This document shows, piece after piece, positions 1 to 8,986 of a stretch of DNA of 64,000 bases. Position numbers and translations under genes: made by a program. The stretch spans positions 620,001 to 684,000 of the forward strand of contig JAOZHT010000001.1 in assembly GCA_026014735.1 (NCBI GenBank). Reading direction: 5' to 3'. This stretch comes from Candidatus Bathyarchaeota archaeon. GTDB lineage: Archaea; Thermoproteota; Bathyarchaeia; Bathyarchaeales; Bathycorpusculaceae. Below the pieces are notes generated by a model. That model ran no database searches, was not told the origin of the DNA, and was given only the letters and a program-made list of their open reading frames with translations. Position 1 is the first letter of the stretch, and each line of letters opens with the position of its first letter.

Positions 1-1450
1 TACTTCCCTCTTTGGTTAAGATTCCAAATTCCACTTCTTCGGGTACACGTTCACCAAGCCAGCTTTTCCTAATTATTTCCTGAAACCGCATCTTGCTATC
101 GTCGTCTAGCAGGTCAAATGGGTTCATGGATAGAAATTCTTCTTTAGAGTAACCAGAGGCTTTACACATGAAATCATTGACACTTAGAAAATGCATTGTT
201 TTGCAATCTATTTCAAAGAAGCCTATCGGCGATTGCGTGGTGAGGTACTCATATTTTCCTTGTGTTTCCTTTAGGGCTTTTTGCGCCGTTTTTAGCTCCG
301 TTACATCCTCCAGAATAATTGCAAAATGCCCATGTTCTAGGCTGTAAACAAGTATAGATACAGTTCGACCGGTTGCTAGAAAAAATTGTTCAGCTTTGAA
401 GGGCTTTCCTGAAAAGACGGCTTCACCGGTTTTTTTTATTATTTCAGGCAGAAATTTCTGGACGGACGCTGGAAGACTCTTAGTGGCTTTTTTACCCATA
501 ATGGTTTGGGATAGCCCTGTAATTTTTAGGAAGGCAAGGTTCGCGTCAAGGATTATGAAATCTTCAGGTTGGCCATCTTCTCCGAATACCAATCGGTTAT
601 ATGAGAATCCGACGGTTGTATTTGGAAGAAGACCTTCGATTTGGCGGCTGCTTTGAGGGGGCTGATTTTGTGTGTCGACTGTAGTTAACCATTTTGAATT
701 GAAATAGTTTTGCCCTAGCTCTGTTACGCTGGGGTTGCTGGAGAGGACCGCGAAGGGATTAGTCATACGGTAAATTTCAGGGTTAGTTATCACTATTTCT
801 TTTCCATCGTATATTCTAAGCCAAACGTTGGGGGCATCGTCGATGTGTCGGATGTCAAAGTTTGGGTGGTTTTTGATGGCGGTATACTGTTTGGTTGCAT
901 TTTGATTGTTAGGGTGATTGGTTATTATTCTGATGTGGACGCCTCTGTTTAGGGCTTCTGAAATATCCGAATAAGCAGTTATCCACTGTTGCAGCCTATG
1001 CCAAGAAACCACTATGAATGCGCTGTCTTGGGTATTCTCAAGTAAGCCCCGAATTTTGTTATTGATGGCTTCTTTTCCTCTGATCACAATAAACTGTCCG
1101 GGTCCACCATTTTCATTTGTGACCTTTTTATCGAACAATTTTACAAGCTCAACTGACCGCTCTGACAAGTTAAGTTCTTGTTTTCTGCGGCGGGTTTGCA
1201 GGGTTTCTATGGCGTTTGTTATGTGTACGGGGCGGTATTTCGTTGGGGTGGTTATTATTTTTTCTGCCAGTCCAATTTCGAGTAGTGCCGCTATTGCGCG
1301 GTAGGTGTCTGGGCGCGCTACCTCTGAGGCGCCTGAGATTTCTTTAATGGAGCCGGTGCCTAGGTGTAGGAGGGCAAGGTAGATTTTTGCCTGTGCGTTA
1401 CTTAATCCGTAGTCTATGAGTGTTTGGATGTTTCTTTCTTCGCCGTACAT
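1..1450 (-). CDS. TrmB-type HTH regulator with PAS domains (partial)
   Basis: The reading frame opens at an ATG at 1450 and runs off the window's left edge, so about 483 residues are visible and the C-terminus is missing. Residues 1-100 are a TrmB-like winged helix (starts MYGEERNIQTLIDYGLS, with GSIKEISGASEVARPDTYRAI as the recognition region). Residues about 100-240 look like the phospholipase-D-like effector domain common in archaeal TrmB proteins. Two PAS-like domains follow, the second containing SPIGFFEID and SGYSKEEFLSMNPFDLL. No kinase domain is visible, though one could lie beyond the edge. A TATA-like CTTATC near 1478-1484 on the minus strand would give a short leader. It is divergent from the Lrp-like gene at 1610. 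Role inferred: a sensor-regulator in which ligand or redox sensing is coupled to DNA binding. Confidence 0.75.
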   Translation of the reverse strand, partial: MYGEERNIQTLIDYGLSNAQAKIYLALLHLGTGSIKEISGASEVARPDTYRAIAALLEIGLAEKIITTPTKYRPVHITNAIETLQTRRRKQELNLSERSVELVKLFDKKVTNENGGPGQFIVIRGKEAINNKIRGLLENTQDSAFIVVSWHRLQQWITAYSDISEALNRGVHIRIITNHPNNQNATKQYTAIKNHPNFDIRHIDDAPNVWLRIYDGKEIVITNPEIYRMTNPFAVLSSNPSVTELGQNYFNSKWLTTVDTQNQPPQSSRQIEGLLPNTTVGFSYNRLVFGEDGQPEDFIILDANLAFLKITGLSQTIMGKKATKSLPASVQKFLPEIIKKTGEAVFSGKPFKAEQFFLATGRTVSILVYSLEHGHFAIILEDVTELKTAQKALKETQGKYEYLTTQSPIGFFEIDCKTMHFLSVNDFMCKASGYSKEEFLSMNPFDLLDDDSKMRFQEIIRKSWLGERVPEEVEFGILTKEGS

Positions 1451-1568
1451 TGCTGATTAACCCTGTTTTTTTGCTGATAAGCCTTTAGGTGGGGTTAGAA
1501 AAATTTTGTAGGTTGTGCAAAGTTATCATCCATTATTTAACTGCTGGTAGAACCGCTACCACCAAAAT

Positions 1569-1576
1569 CTTATAAG
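1569..1576 (+). promoter_or_regulatory. TATA box for the Lrp-like gene
   Basis: CTTATAAG lies about 37 bases before the ATG at 1610. The predicted transcript would start near 1598 and carry a very short leader with a weak GAGG. Confidence 0.5.
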
Positions 1577-1609
1577 CAATGCAGATCATATTCTGATTCT
1601 GAGGCAGCA

Positions 1610-2125
1610 ATGTTTCTCGATGATTTAGATAAACAAATTATCCAACATTTAAGCATCGGAACAAGCTCCTACGAAGAACTAGCACGCCAATGCAACGTTA
1701 CACGAAACACCATCTACAGAAGAATAGCTGCCCTTGAAAAAAACGGCATAATAAAAAACATCCTTCGCTGCACAGTTGACCTATCAAAAATCAACCTAAC
1801 CGCTATAATGATTGGAATCACAATTCCCCAATTCAACCTTGAGCAAGCCAAAAACCGCCTAGCAGCAAACAGAAACGTAAAGTGGCTATGGAAAACCTAC
1901 GGCACCCACAACTTGACGCTTGTGGCTTTCTGTGATAAAGGCAACGAAGGCGAAACCATCCAAAACATCAAAGGAACCCTGGAGGAACTGAATGCTGAAC
2001 AAGTTTGCATATCTGTCGGATTTGCTTGGGAAAAAATGAGTTATTCCCCCTTCCCAGAGCAGATGGAGATGGAAACGGGTCTGGCGCAGATGCTTCGGCC
2101 CCAGCAGGAACTGAAGGATGTTTAG
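1610..2125 (+). CDS. Lrp/AsnC-like transcriptional regulator
   Basis: This 171-residue protein has an N-terminal helix-turn-helix (residues about 5-55, with SYEELARQCNVTRNTIYRRIA as the core) typical of Lrp/AsnC proteins. The C-terminal half (KINLTAIMIGITIPQF onward) resembles the RAM-type ligand-binding fold but is divergent. The length fits the family (about 150-170). It is a cytoplasmic DNA-binding protein and the effector is unknown. Its 3' end overlaps the convergent TFB-like gene by four bases. The start ATG is supported by the TATA box about 37 bases upstream. Confidence 0.8.
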   Translation: MFLDDLDKQIIQHLSIGTSSYEELARQCNVTRNTIYRRIAALEKNGIIKNILRCTVDLSKINLTAIMIGITIPQFNLEQAKNRLAANRNVKWLWKTYGTHNLTLVAFCDKGNEGETIQNIKGTLEELNAEQVCISVGFAWEKMSYSPFPEQMEMETGLAQMLRPQQELKDV

Positions 2126-2556
2126 TGCTTAGCGTTTGAGTGCTGCAGGGTGGCTTTGAGGTCTATGAGGACATAGTACTTGAGGTCCTTGTCCGCTGCC
2201 ATTTTTCCGATGACATCCACAAATAAGTCCGGAAACGTCTCCAGCCACGCCCTATAGGACTTTCGTATGGTAACATCGGAGGTGCCTAAAAGGTCCGCGA
2301 GCTCTATCTGCCGCTTAACCACGTCATAGCGGAAGCTGAGCAGGTAGAATAAGCCGCCGACGACATGTCGCGAGCTTTTTCCGTTGTAGAATGCAAACCG
2401 GCGCTTGTAGGTTTGGTTTATAAGTTGGATAGCTTGTTCTGCAATTTGGTCTGCAAGGGCAGTTTGGGGCCATATGGCGTGGGCAGCAGCGAAAACCTCG
2501 CTGGCGGGTATGCGATTTAATACACTCATGTTAAGCCAACAATCAAGTAAGCCCAT
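2122..2556 (-). CDS. TFB-like protein with a single cyclin box
   Basis: The protein has 144 residues, or 135 if translation begins at the internal ATG at 2529 (MSVLNRIP). Residues about 60-125 resemble the second cyclin repeat of archaeal TFB/TFIIB: a helix with VVGGLFYLLSFRY, then RQIELADLLGTSDVTIRKSY, matching the TFB pattern 'RTQ.E.A...GVTEVTIRNRY'. The N-terminal zinc ribbon, B-reader and first cyclin repeat of a full TFB (about 300 residues) are absent. It may be a truncated factor or an adapter that binds TBP-DNA or another cyclin-box partner. Function is inferred from fold similarity only. Confidence 0.6.
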   Translation of the reverse strand: MGLLDCWLNMSVLNRIPASEVFAAAHAIWPQTALADQIAEQAIQLINQTYKRRFAFYNGKSSRHVVGGLFYLLSFRYDVVKRQIELADLLGTSDVTIRKSYRAWLETFPDLFVDVIGKMAADKDLKYYVLIDLKATLQHSNAKH

Positions 2557-2885
2557 TTTCTCGGGTTATCATTACTGTCTGATGCAGGCAAACATCATCT
2601 TCTATGCGAATTTGCACTGTTGTATCAGATTAGGGCTAAAAACTGGGGATTCTTACTTTTGGATGGTGATCTATGTGCAGTTCCCAGAAACATGGGCTAC
2701 AACCTCAAAGCGCCCAATGTTCACTTAGACGTGTTTAGAATGATAAAACCCCTATTCGTCGGCGAGATCAGCGGCAATTTTGAGTCCAATCGCCAAAAGC
2801 CGGTTGCCTATTCATGTGTAGCCAAAGCGTCGCACACATCGTTATTACATCTCGCAGGGAACTAAAAGTCAGCACGGTGGCCTAG
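2557..2885. other. Gap without a convincing gene
   Basis: An open frame at 2620-2865 (+) starts with TTG, lacks a Shine-Dalgarno sequence and matches no family I recognise. An overlapping frame at 2474-2728 is no better. The stretch may hold the minus-strand promoter of the TFB-like gene or decayed coding sequence. I see no repeat or RNA structure. Confidence 0.4.
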
Positions 2886-3164
2886 ATGAGCGCTCAAAAC
2901 CTATCCCGTCTGGAAATCTGCATAGAAATCCTCAAATCACTAGAGGAACTTGGCTCCTCTGACCTGCGCTGCATCCAAAACAAAACAGGCATAGACCCAG
3001 CCACCCTGGCAGCAGCAGTCTACTTCTTAGAGAAACAGGGCCTAATCAAAAAAGACTACATCCAAGACACCGCTGTCTATTGCACCACAGTACGCGGCGA
3101 ACGGGTAACAAGATACTTCTCAGAAGCCACCCCTCAAATCCAACCAGAAGAACTCACATATTAG
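2886..3164 (+). CDS. Small winged-helix transcriptional regulator
   Basis: This 92-residue protein is almost entirely one winged-helix domain. Helices cover residues 8-60 (LEICIEILKSLEELGSSDL, then NKTGIDPATLAAAVYFLEKQGLI), and a beta wing ends in VYCTTVRGERVTRYF. The architecture matches the small archaeal wHTH proteins that often act as local repressors. It is the fourth putative regulator within 3.2 kb, but it is separated from the others by a gap and is probably its own transcript. Confidence 0.7.
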   Translation: MSAQNLSRLEICIEILKSLEELGSSDLRCIQNKTGIDPATLAAAVYFLEKQGLIKKDYIQDTAVYCTTVRGERVTRYFSEATPQIQPEELTY

Positions 3165-3440
3165 TTACCCCAAACTCTGCAAACAACTTTATTATAGTTG
3201 TTGTTGTGGCAGACCCCCCTTTATTCAACAACAACCAGCGGCTTATGCAGACGACTGCTTTTTGCCTTCAGAAGATTTAGGCAACTGCAGATTGGTTGTG
3301 GCGATTTCCACAAGCTCCGGCAACGGAAACCAACCGCTTGGTAAAGAAATGTGCTTGCTGTGGCTGTGAAATAGCGGATAGATACGAGCTTGTCGGAATT
3401 AGTGCAAGGCTGAACTGCTGGACATTCAGCGGAGAAATGA
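3165..3440. other. Intergenic gap next to the repeat
   Basis: No gene is convincing here. Short frames at 3277-3468 (-) and 3296-3586 (+) lack ribosome-binding sites and recognisable domains, and the latter runs into a tRNA-derived repeat. Confidence 0.4.
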
Positions 3441-3535
3441 GGTCGCTGGTTTGTAGTTTATCTTTCATGATTTCTGCGTCATTTCAAAATGAGAGCGAAT
3501 GGGGCTATTGGTGGACCGAGCGGGGTCTGAACCCG
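3441..3535 (-). repeat. Decayed duplicate of the tRNA-Ala 3' end and its flank
   Basis: This segment aligns at a constant offset of about 2153 bases with 5594-5690. It includes a T-arm and 3' acceptor strand (3512-3535, minus strand, ending in CTCGGTCCA) that closely match tRNA-Ala, followed by about 70 bases of similar flank. No 5' half of a tRNA is present. It has the form of an attachment-site copy left by integration at a tRNA gene, or of a tandem duplication. Together with 5594-5690 it flanks the OLD nuclease gene. Confidence 0.65.
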
Positions 3536-3727
3536 CCTCAAATAGCCTATCTAATTTTTCAGAGGTTGGTTGTTTATTCATTTTAATCCCTATATTCGTA
3601 TTGCACGTATCTAATAATAAGCTTTAAATCAAGGGGCTGTTGGCGCCTTTCAGTCTCAATGCTTCAGTAATTTGTTCCCTTCTCGTTTCAATTTATCCTA
3701 TTCAACTGTTTTCTGTTAGAGACTTCA

Positions 3728-5380
3728 TCAAAGCTGAGAGGCTGATTTTGCTAGTTTTTTATGTAGTTCAGGAACCAGTATTCGAAGAATTTCACAATAG
3801 ATCGAAATAAATTCTTCAGGGATTTCATTCATTTTCTTAGCGATAGCTGGACCTTGAATTTTCTTATCTTTGGGGGGCACTGGATTCAAGTATTGCTCAA
3901 TATTATCCTTAGAAAGTGCGTAGACAGGTATAACCTCCCCATGTGTTTCAGGTGAAAGCTCCATCTTATTTATAACTTTAAAAACAGGGAGGTTTCCAAG
4001 CCTATTTTGGTTATACGTTTCAATCGCCTTTTGAATTTTGGTCTTTTTATCTCCATCAAAAATCAACACTGAATTATAGGGCGTTTGTGGTATTGTGTGT
4101 AAAAGGTGTTCCCAAAAATCGCCACCTAGATGATAAATTTCTACTCTATTCAACACTTGAGAAAGAGTTTGTTCAACATATCCTTGTTGCTTTGTCAATT
4201 TATCTGAAATTTCATCAATAAATTTATTGAAAAATACTTGATGTATATACACGTCATATGTGCCTTCAACGTAGATATGATAATCTTTTATGCAAGTAGT
4301 ATGGGGCAAATAACCGCCAAATGTATTAGGGTCTTGGGAATTTTGATCTAAACTAACTTTGACGAATTCTTGTGCTATAATTGAGTAAATAAATATGCTA
4401 AGTTTCTCGCGACCCCATAATTTTGGATTCACAAAAGTGGGGTCATGGGTCGATATGAAAAATTGTTTATCCTGCGTATTTTCCAGCAAAAAACTAATGA
4501 ATTTTCTTTTCGCCGCTTGATTTAGTCCTAACTCGGGTTCGTCTATAAGAATTATCTGTTCCTTTGCTGAAACGATATCACAAATGAGGCAAATTAATGA
4601 TCTAACACCAGAACCTTGGTCTTTAATGGGCGTTGAGAACCTACGTGGTCCTCGTAAGTAGTTTAATGATGTGGAAGTATAAGTTTTGAGTTCTGAATCA
4701 ATTATATCTCGCATATAGTCCTGAACTTGTTTTAACTGGTCTGCATCCATATCCTTCTGCTTAATGTAATCTGAAATTGCCTTTTGCTTGTAATTTTGAA
4801 GTCTTTCCTCAGGGCACAGAAGTAGACGGCTACGCAAGAATTGGATAAGTTCCGGTTGTATAACCGTTCCATGTTCTAATTGATTTCCTTCTGCATTTAA
4901 GTAGAGTTTGTTTACACAATTCTCCTTTATGTGCTCCTTATAGAATTCAAACCTATCTTCTGGGCTTGACAGTTGACCTGAAGCGCGTAACCTTTCAATG
5001 TATGGATTTAAAATTGAAAAAAGGTTAATGATCGTATCGTTGAATTCTTTATTCTGCCTCAGATATTCTTCATTAAACTCAAACATAAGCCGAGGCTTCC
5101 CATTGTTTTCGTAGAAATCTTCTTTCGCTGTTGTCCATTGATACTGATTCAGTTTGGGCGGCTGCCCTAGCTGATAGCTTATAATTTCCCTACAAGTCTT
5201 ACATTTCAGGGATTGATGGTTCCTTACATCGATGTTTACTAGTTTATCAATTGCTTGTAAGACATTTGATTTTCCGCTATTATTTGGTCCAATAATTACA
5301 TTAACATGATTTAGGTCTCTAAAGGTTGAGTGGCTGATATTCCTGAAGTCACTAATTTCCAGCCTTTCGATTATTTTCAT
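3728..5380 (-). CDS. OLD-family AAA ATPase with TOPRIM-like domain
   Basis: This 550-residue protein begins as an SMC/RecF-type ATPase: MKIIERLEISDFRN, then a Walker A motif GPNNSGKS near residues 31-38. The Walker B motif (IILIDEPELGLNQ) lies near residue 278, followed by an H-loop (FISTHDPTF). The C-terminal third has TOPRIM-like acidic motifs: YVEGTYDV near residue 370 and LIFDGDKK near residue 440. This order is that of OLD-family nucleases, which act in phage defence or DNA repair. No UvrD-like partner (as in class 2 Gabija systems) follows, so it would be a stand-alone class 1-type enzyme. The gene is visibly richer in A+T than its neighbours and lies between tRNA-derived repeats, suggesting acquisition by transfer. 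A TATA-like TTATATTG lies about 40 bases upstream of the ATG. Confidence 0.8.
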   Translation of the reverse strand: MKIIERLEISDFRNISHSTFRDLNHVNVIIGPNNSGKSNVLQAIDKLVNIDVRNHQSLKCKTCREIISYQLGQPPKLNQYQWTTAKEDFYENNGKPRLMFEFNEEYLRQNKEFNDTIINLFSILNPYIERLRASGQLSSPEDRFEFYKEHIKENCVNKLYLNAEGNQLEHGTVIQPELIQFLRSRLLLCPEERLQNYKQKAISDYIKQKDMDADQLKQVQDYMRDIIDSELKTYTSTSLNYLRGPRRFSTPIKDQGSGVRSLICLICDIVSAKEQIILIDEPELGLNQAAKRKFISFLLENTQDKQFFISTHDPTFVNPKLWGREKLSIFIYSIIAQEFVKVSLDQNSQDPNTFGGYLPHTTCIKDYHIYVEGTYDVYIHQVFFNKFIDEISDKLTKQQGYVEQTLSQVLNRVEIYHLGGDFWEHLLHTIPQTPYNSVLIFDGDKKTKIQKAIETYNQNRLGNLPVFKVINKMELSPETHGEVIPVYALSKDNIEQYLNPVPPKDKKIQGPAIAKKMNEIPEEFISIYCEILRILVPELHKKLAKSASQL

Positions 5381-5593
5381 AATAGTTTGTTAGCCTTAAC
5401 TCAATATAACTTTTATTATTTTTCTCATTTTAGTTCTTTGAATATTTAATCTTAAAAAGTCCCCTTTTTCCCTACGAATGCGGGGAAGGGGATTTAGGGG
5501 TGAAGAGGGGGAACTCGTCACTATCTGCATCTTTTCCTTAGAGACGGTGGGGGGTGCCCAAAGGCTGAAACTTTAGGGGGGAGTCGGAGGTTT

Positions 5594-5690
5594 GGCTCTT
5601 GGTTTGTGAGGTACTCTTGTACGATTTTGGCGCCATTACAAAATTGGGCGAATGGAGACAAGAGTGGACCGAGCGGGATTTGAACCCGCG
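5594..5690 (-). repeat. Partner copy of the tRNA-derived direct repeat
   Basis: This copy includes the true 3' end of tRNA-Ala (5665-5690) and about 70 bases downstream of it. It matches 3441-3535 imperfectly but in register. Similarity fades left of 5594. Confidence 0.6.
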
Positions 5691-5739
5691 GCTTCCGCGT
5701 TGCGAACGCGGCGATCATACCAGACTGATCTACCGGCCC
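5665..5739 (-). tRNA. tRNA-Ala (anticodon CGC)
   Basis: The minus strand folds into a full cloverleaf. The acceptor stem starts GGGCCGG and pairs with TCGGTCC, the D stem is GATC/GATC, the anticodon stem CCGCG/CGCGG encloses loop TTCGCAA (anticodon CGC), and the T arm is GCGGG-TTCAAAT-CCCGC. The G3:U70 wobble pair, the alanine identity element, is present. The discriminator is A, and no CCA is encoded, so the 3' end must be made by the CCA-adding enzyme encoded at 29213-30631. No intron is seen. Confidence 0.95.
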
Positions 5740-5856
5740 GTGCTGCACACATACGGCGGCGTGGGCATTTAGAGCTTTCGGTGGCTCCGGCGCCCGTTTT
5801 TGCCTCTTAGGCTGCCTGCATGTTCTGTTTTGGAATGAATTGAAAGTTCATAAATT

Positions 5857-5865
5857 CTTTATAAC
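5857..5865 (+). promoter_or_regulatory. TATA box of the MCP gene
   Basis: CTTTATAAC sits about 45 bases upstream of the ATG at 5906. The leader would carry GAGGT (5894-5898), seven bases before the ATG. Confidence 0.5.
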
Positions 5866-5905
5866 AAAAAACACATCAAAGTAATCAATTTAGAGGTTGA
5901 ATCAT

Positions 5906-7414
5906 ATGAGCGCTAACGAAACCTTACAAAAACAGCTAGATGAAGCATTAAACCAAAACCTTGAATTGGAGAAAGAAAACAAGAAACTCCGCGAAATGAA
6001 CGATGGGCTTGTTAAAACGCAGCTGAAAATCCTGCAGAACGCCATCCGCGGCGACCAGGAAACAGTCAAGAGCAACGAGGAAACCATCAGCAACGGCAAA
6101 AAAATGTCTGAGCTGAGCTCCACGATGGAAAAGTATGCCCAAGAAGTAGTCAAGCTTGCCATGGAAGCAACCGATGCAATCGATAAGGTTAGCCAGAGCG
6201 CAAGGGCCGTCGAGCAGGTGGCAGGCATGGTTTTTGAGCAAGCCGACAACGCCACAAAGGGCACAGCTGAGGTCTTTGAGATGGGAAAACAAGCTGCAAG
6301 CGTCTCCAACCAGATGGCGCTGGGGATGCAGCAGGTCAGCACCGCCTCCCAGCAGGTCTCCATCGGAGCCCAGAAGCTGGCGAATTTGTCCCAGAATGCT
6401 GCGAGGAGCACCGAGGCCCTCAAGAAAGTCATGGATGAAGCAGGGATAATCGCCAGGGATACCTCTAACGTAACAGTGGAAGCCCTCAAGAAGTCCAAGG
6501 AAGCTAACGAGAAGAGTCAGCGGGGTCTGTTGGCTATCGAGAATATTAAGGCTGATATCACCCGGGTTTCCGACGCCGTCACTTCCATGGTTAACTCTGT
6601 GGATCAGGTTGGACTGATGACGAATTCGGTCTCCGACATCGCAAGCCAAACTAACATGCTTGCACTCAACGCAGCCATCGAGGCGGCTCGCGCAGGCGAA
6701 GCAGGACGCGGATTCGCAGTCGTTGCCGACGCAGTTAAGGGCTTAGCGGGCCAATCTAAAGAAGCCGCCGGCTCAGCCATAAAGCTGGTTAAAACCATCA
6801 AAGAAGCAGGCAACCAAACCAGCAGCATTTCCAAACAATCTCAAACCGGCGCTGCGGAAGGCGCCAAGGTGGTTTTAGGAGCCATCCAAGAATCCGAGGG
6901 CATAGCAAGCATTATGGAGAGCATGACGGGTAAAGTAGGTACGCTTGCAAGCGGTGTGGAGAAGGGCCTTTTGGAGGTTATTTCTGTGACTAAAGTCATC
7001 GATGAAGTCGCCAGCATCGCCGAGGAAAGCAGCTCAGCAACGGAGGAATCATCATCTGCCGTGGAGGAGCAAACCGCGGCTGCCCAGCAGATGGCAAGCA
7101 TCGCAAAAGAGGTCTCGGCTGTTGCTGAAAGAGTCACTGAAGCCACAAAACAAGTCGTTGAAAGCGCGGGGGAAGTCACTAACTTGGCAATTAGCGTAGG
7201 CAACGATGCGGCAATCGTGGAGAAGTCCACCCGAGACATCGCCTCTCATGCGGAAAACGTTTTGGGGGCGACGCGGACAGTGGGTGAAAGCGCGCAGGCA
7301 GTGGTTATGGCGGCGGAGAAAACCAACGATCAAGTGCTAAAACTCATACAGTCAAGAACCAATATCATCGGCGCAATCAGCAAAAAATACAACATAAACC
7401 TGGAGCAAACATAA
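5906..7414 (+). CDS. Soluble methyl-accepting chemotaxis-like protein
   Basis: This protein of about 502 residues is mostly alpha-helical coiled coil. The conserved MCP hairpin tip is clear at residues about 240-285 ([20 protein letters not shown], then [18 protein letters not shown]), with long flanking helices and a C-terminal [20 protein letters not shown] stretch that contains likely methylation-type sites. There is no transmembrane segment and no recognisable sensor domain, so it would be cytoplasmic. No cheA, cheW, cheB or cheR gene lies in the window, so its signalling partner is not visible. The ATG at 5906 is preferred over TTG 5897 because GAGGT lies seven bases before it. Confidence 0.85.
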   Translation: MSANETLQKQLDEALNQNLELEKENKKLREMNDGLVKTQLKILQNAIRGDQETVKSNEETISNGKKMSELSSTMEKYAQEVVKLAMEATDAIDKVSQSARAVEQVAGMVFEQADNATKGTAEVFEMGKQAASVSNQMALGMQQVSTASQQVSIGAQKLANLSQNAARSTEALKKVMDEAGIIARDTSNVTVEALKKSKEANEKSQRGLLAIENIKADITRVSDAVTSMVNSVDQVGLMTNSVSDIASQTNMLALNAAIEAARAGEAGRGFAVVADAVKGLAGQSKEAAGSAIKLVKTIKEAGNQTSSISKQSQTGAAEGAKVVLGAIQESEGIASIMESMTGKVGTLASGVEKGLLEVISVTKVIDEVASIAEESSSATEESSSAVEEQTAAAQQMASIAKEVSAVAERVTEATKQVVESAGEVTNLAISVGNDAAIVEKSTRDIASHAENVLGATRTVGESAQAVVMAAEKTNDQVLKLIQSRTNIIGAISKKYNINLEQT

Positions 7415-7453
7415 GCAACATATCCCAGCTTATGGGCAGCGAAGATTAAGCGC

Positions 7454-7852
7454 TTAACTGCCTATTACAAAACCCGCCAGTAAAATGTGCCCTTCATACT
7501 CCATGGGCAAAATCACCAACGTTGACTCCACTTTCTTTTCATCTTTTCTTCTCCAAGTAACCTGCACCGTTGAGGCACTCATGTTATTTATGGCTCCCCA
7601 GTAACCAGACATGAAGGCGTTTCTGCTGGCTTCGTCATCGACGAATTCCTCCAGAAAACCCGGATTACCCGACCAATCCTGTGGGGTCTTGTAGCCTAAA
7701 AGCTCCGCGAATCGCTGGTTACAGACTTTATGGTCGTCGTTGAGGTAGATGAAAACTGGCTGGGTGGAGGAATCTATGATTCGCCTCATCCGACTATATA
7801 ATCCGCTGATAAGCAGTTGCTCCGAATCGATATGATGGGTTTCTTCAACCAT
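7454..7852 (-). CDS. Single PAS-domain protein
   Basis: This protein of about 132 residues contains one PAS fold (RRIIDSSTQPVFIYL, CNQRFAELLGYKTPQDW, ending TLVILPMEYEGHILLAGF). No output domain is attached. The start ATG at 7852 is chosen because GTGAGG lies directly before it; a TTG at 7873 would add seven residues. It is convergent with the soluble MCP gene, ending 39 bases beyond it, so a shared sensing pathway is possible but only inferred. Confidence 0.7.
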   Translation of the reverse strand: MVEETHHIDSEQLLISGLYSRMRRIIDSSTQPVFIYLNDDHKVCNQRFAELLGYKTPQDWSGNPGFLEEFVDDEASRNAFMSGYWGAINNMSASTVQVTWRRKDEKKVESTLVILPMEYEGHILLAGFVIGS

Positions 7853-8023
7853 TTTCCTCACTGCCAACTTCAAAGTTCAAGCAGCTGTGTGGCACTGTTA
7901 GATGCTAACATAAAAGTCCTCTACGCCACTGTTTAGCTTTTTGTGGTTGCCTACGCACTACTGCAAAACCAAAAAGGCTTCAGCCCAAAATTCATCGGGC
8001 GTACGTGTATACGGCAGGTTCTC

Positions 8024-8986
8024 TTATGCAACCGAGGAAGCCCGGTCAACAAGCGCATTAACGGCGTTTACCAGCGCCCTGCATGCCTGCTGCCTGCTCT
8101 CCATGGAAGTATCGGCTTCTATGCTTGATAGCTCCTTGCGTAAACTGTCCACCTGCAAGGTTAACTCCTGTTTTTTAGCATCCACTTCTACCTGCAGCTT
8201 ATCTCGCTCAGAGGCATAATTTTGCTTAACCGTTTCCAGGCTGTTTCTTGCATCTTTAAGGTCCTGTTTGGCCTGAGGAAGCTTATCGTCGGTCCTCTTT
8301 TTAAGAAGCTTCCGTTTGCCGTTGGTGTCTTCGAGCTTCTCAACTTCACCCTCTAATTCATGGATAATCATCACCAGCTTTAGCGTCTCTGCATCGCGTT
8401 TGGCGGCTAACTCTTTTTCTTTTTCTACATATAACGCTTCGGCGTCTGCTAGAAGACGGCTGTTTTCAGCTAAGGCCGCGTTGAGGTCGCCTGCGTTTGC
8501 CTGCTCAGCTTTCTTCTTAGTTAAGGCACCTTCAACTTCAACAACGACGCGTGAGCAGTCACCGCGGAATTCTTCATCAACCATGCCTGCGCAGTTCTCC
8601 TCAAAGCTGGAAACCAGATGCCGAACCTCAGCGAGCCAGCCGTCATAGTTTTGGCTGAATGGGGCGTCGCTGAATATCTGGCTGCCCATCCGTTCGGAGT
8701 CGCCTACGAATTTATCCACGAATCCCTTCAGGCCTAAAAGGTTAGCTTCTTTAGAGTAGGGGCGCGAGGGGTTTTTTGGTGTTCCGACCAACGATTGAAG
8801 TGAAGATAACTCTTTTCTTAACGCTGCAATTTCATCCTCAAGTGTATCGGCTTTAGCATCAATAACCCGTTTGAGGTCCTCGACCTGCGATAAAAGGTTA
8901 ATTTTTTCAGCTTCCAGCCCCTTCAACCTATCCACTGTATTCTTTAAACCACTCAACCCTCTCTTCCTCCTGATATCATACTTCAT
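8024..8986 (-). CDS. Coiled-coil protein of unknown function
   Basis: The frame encodes 320 residues, rich in Lys, Glu, Ala and Leu with heptad character at residues about 12-70 and 165-300. A less charged central segment (residues about 85-150) may be globular. No signal peptide, membrane segment or enzyme motif is seen. A TATA-like sequence near 9005-9012 predicts transcription from about 8982. This would favour the TTG at 8956, which has a GGAGG nine bases upstream, over the ATG at 8986. I do not recognise a family. It may be a structural or scaffold protein. Confidence 0.65.
   Translation of the reverse strand: MKYDIRRKRGLSGLKNTVDRLKGLEAEKINLLSQVEDLKRVIDAKADTLEDEIAALRKELSSLQSLVGTPKNPSRPYSKEANLLGLKGFVDKFVGDSERMGSQIFSDAPFSQNYDGWLAEVRHLVSSFEENCAGMVDEEFRGDCSRVVVEVEGALTKKKAEQANAGDLNAALAENSRLLADAEALYVEKEKELAAKRDAETLKLVMIIHELEGEVEKLEDTNGKRKLLKKRTDDKLPQAKQDLKDARNSLETVKQNYASERDKLQVEVDAKKQELTLQVDSLRKELSSIEADTSMESRQQACRALVNAVNALVDRASSVA

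Noticed and set aside
3277-3586. Short frames on both strands near the left repeat
   Set aside because: Neither has a promoter, ribosome-binding site or family; the plus-strand one reads through the tRNA fragment.
3728-5380. Gabija-like two-gene defence system
   Set aside because: No UvrD/PcrA-like helicase gene is next to the OLD gene; only the single nuclease is present.
5461-5520. Purine-rich G-tracts as another copy of the TATA/G element
   Set aside because: No TATA box or GGAGCAACAG word is present at the required spacing.
5521-5748. Minus-strand open frame of 75 codons
   Set aside because: It lies across tRNA-Ala and is an accidental frame through the tRNA.
5902-7333. Long antisense frames opposite the MCP gene
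   Set aside because: They mirror the strong codon bias and coiled-coil repeats of the real gene and have no ribosome-binding site or known domain.
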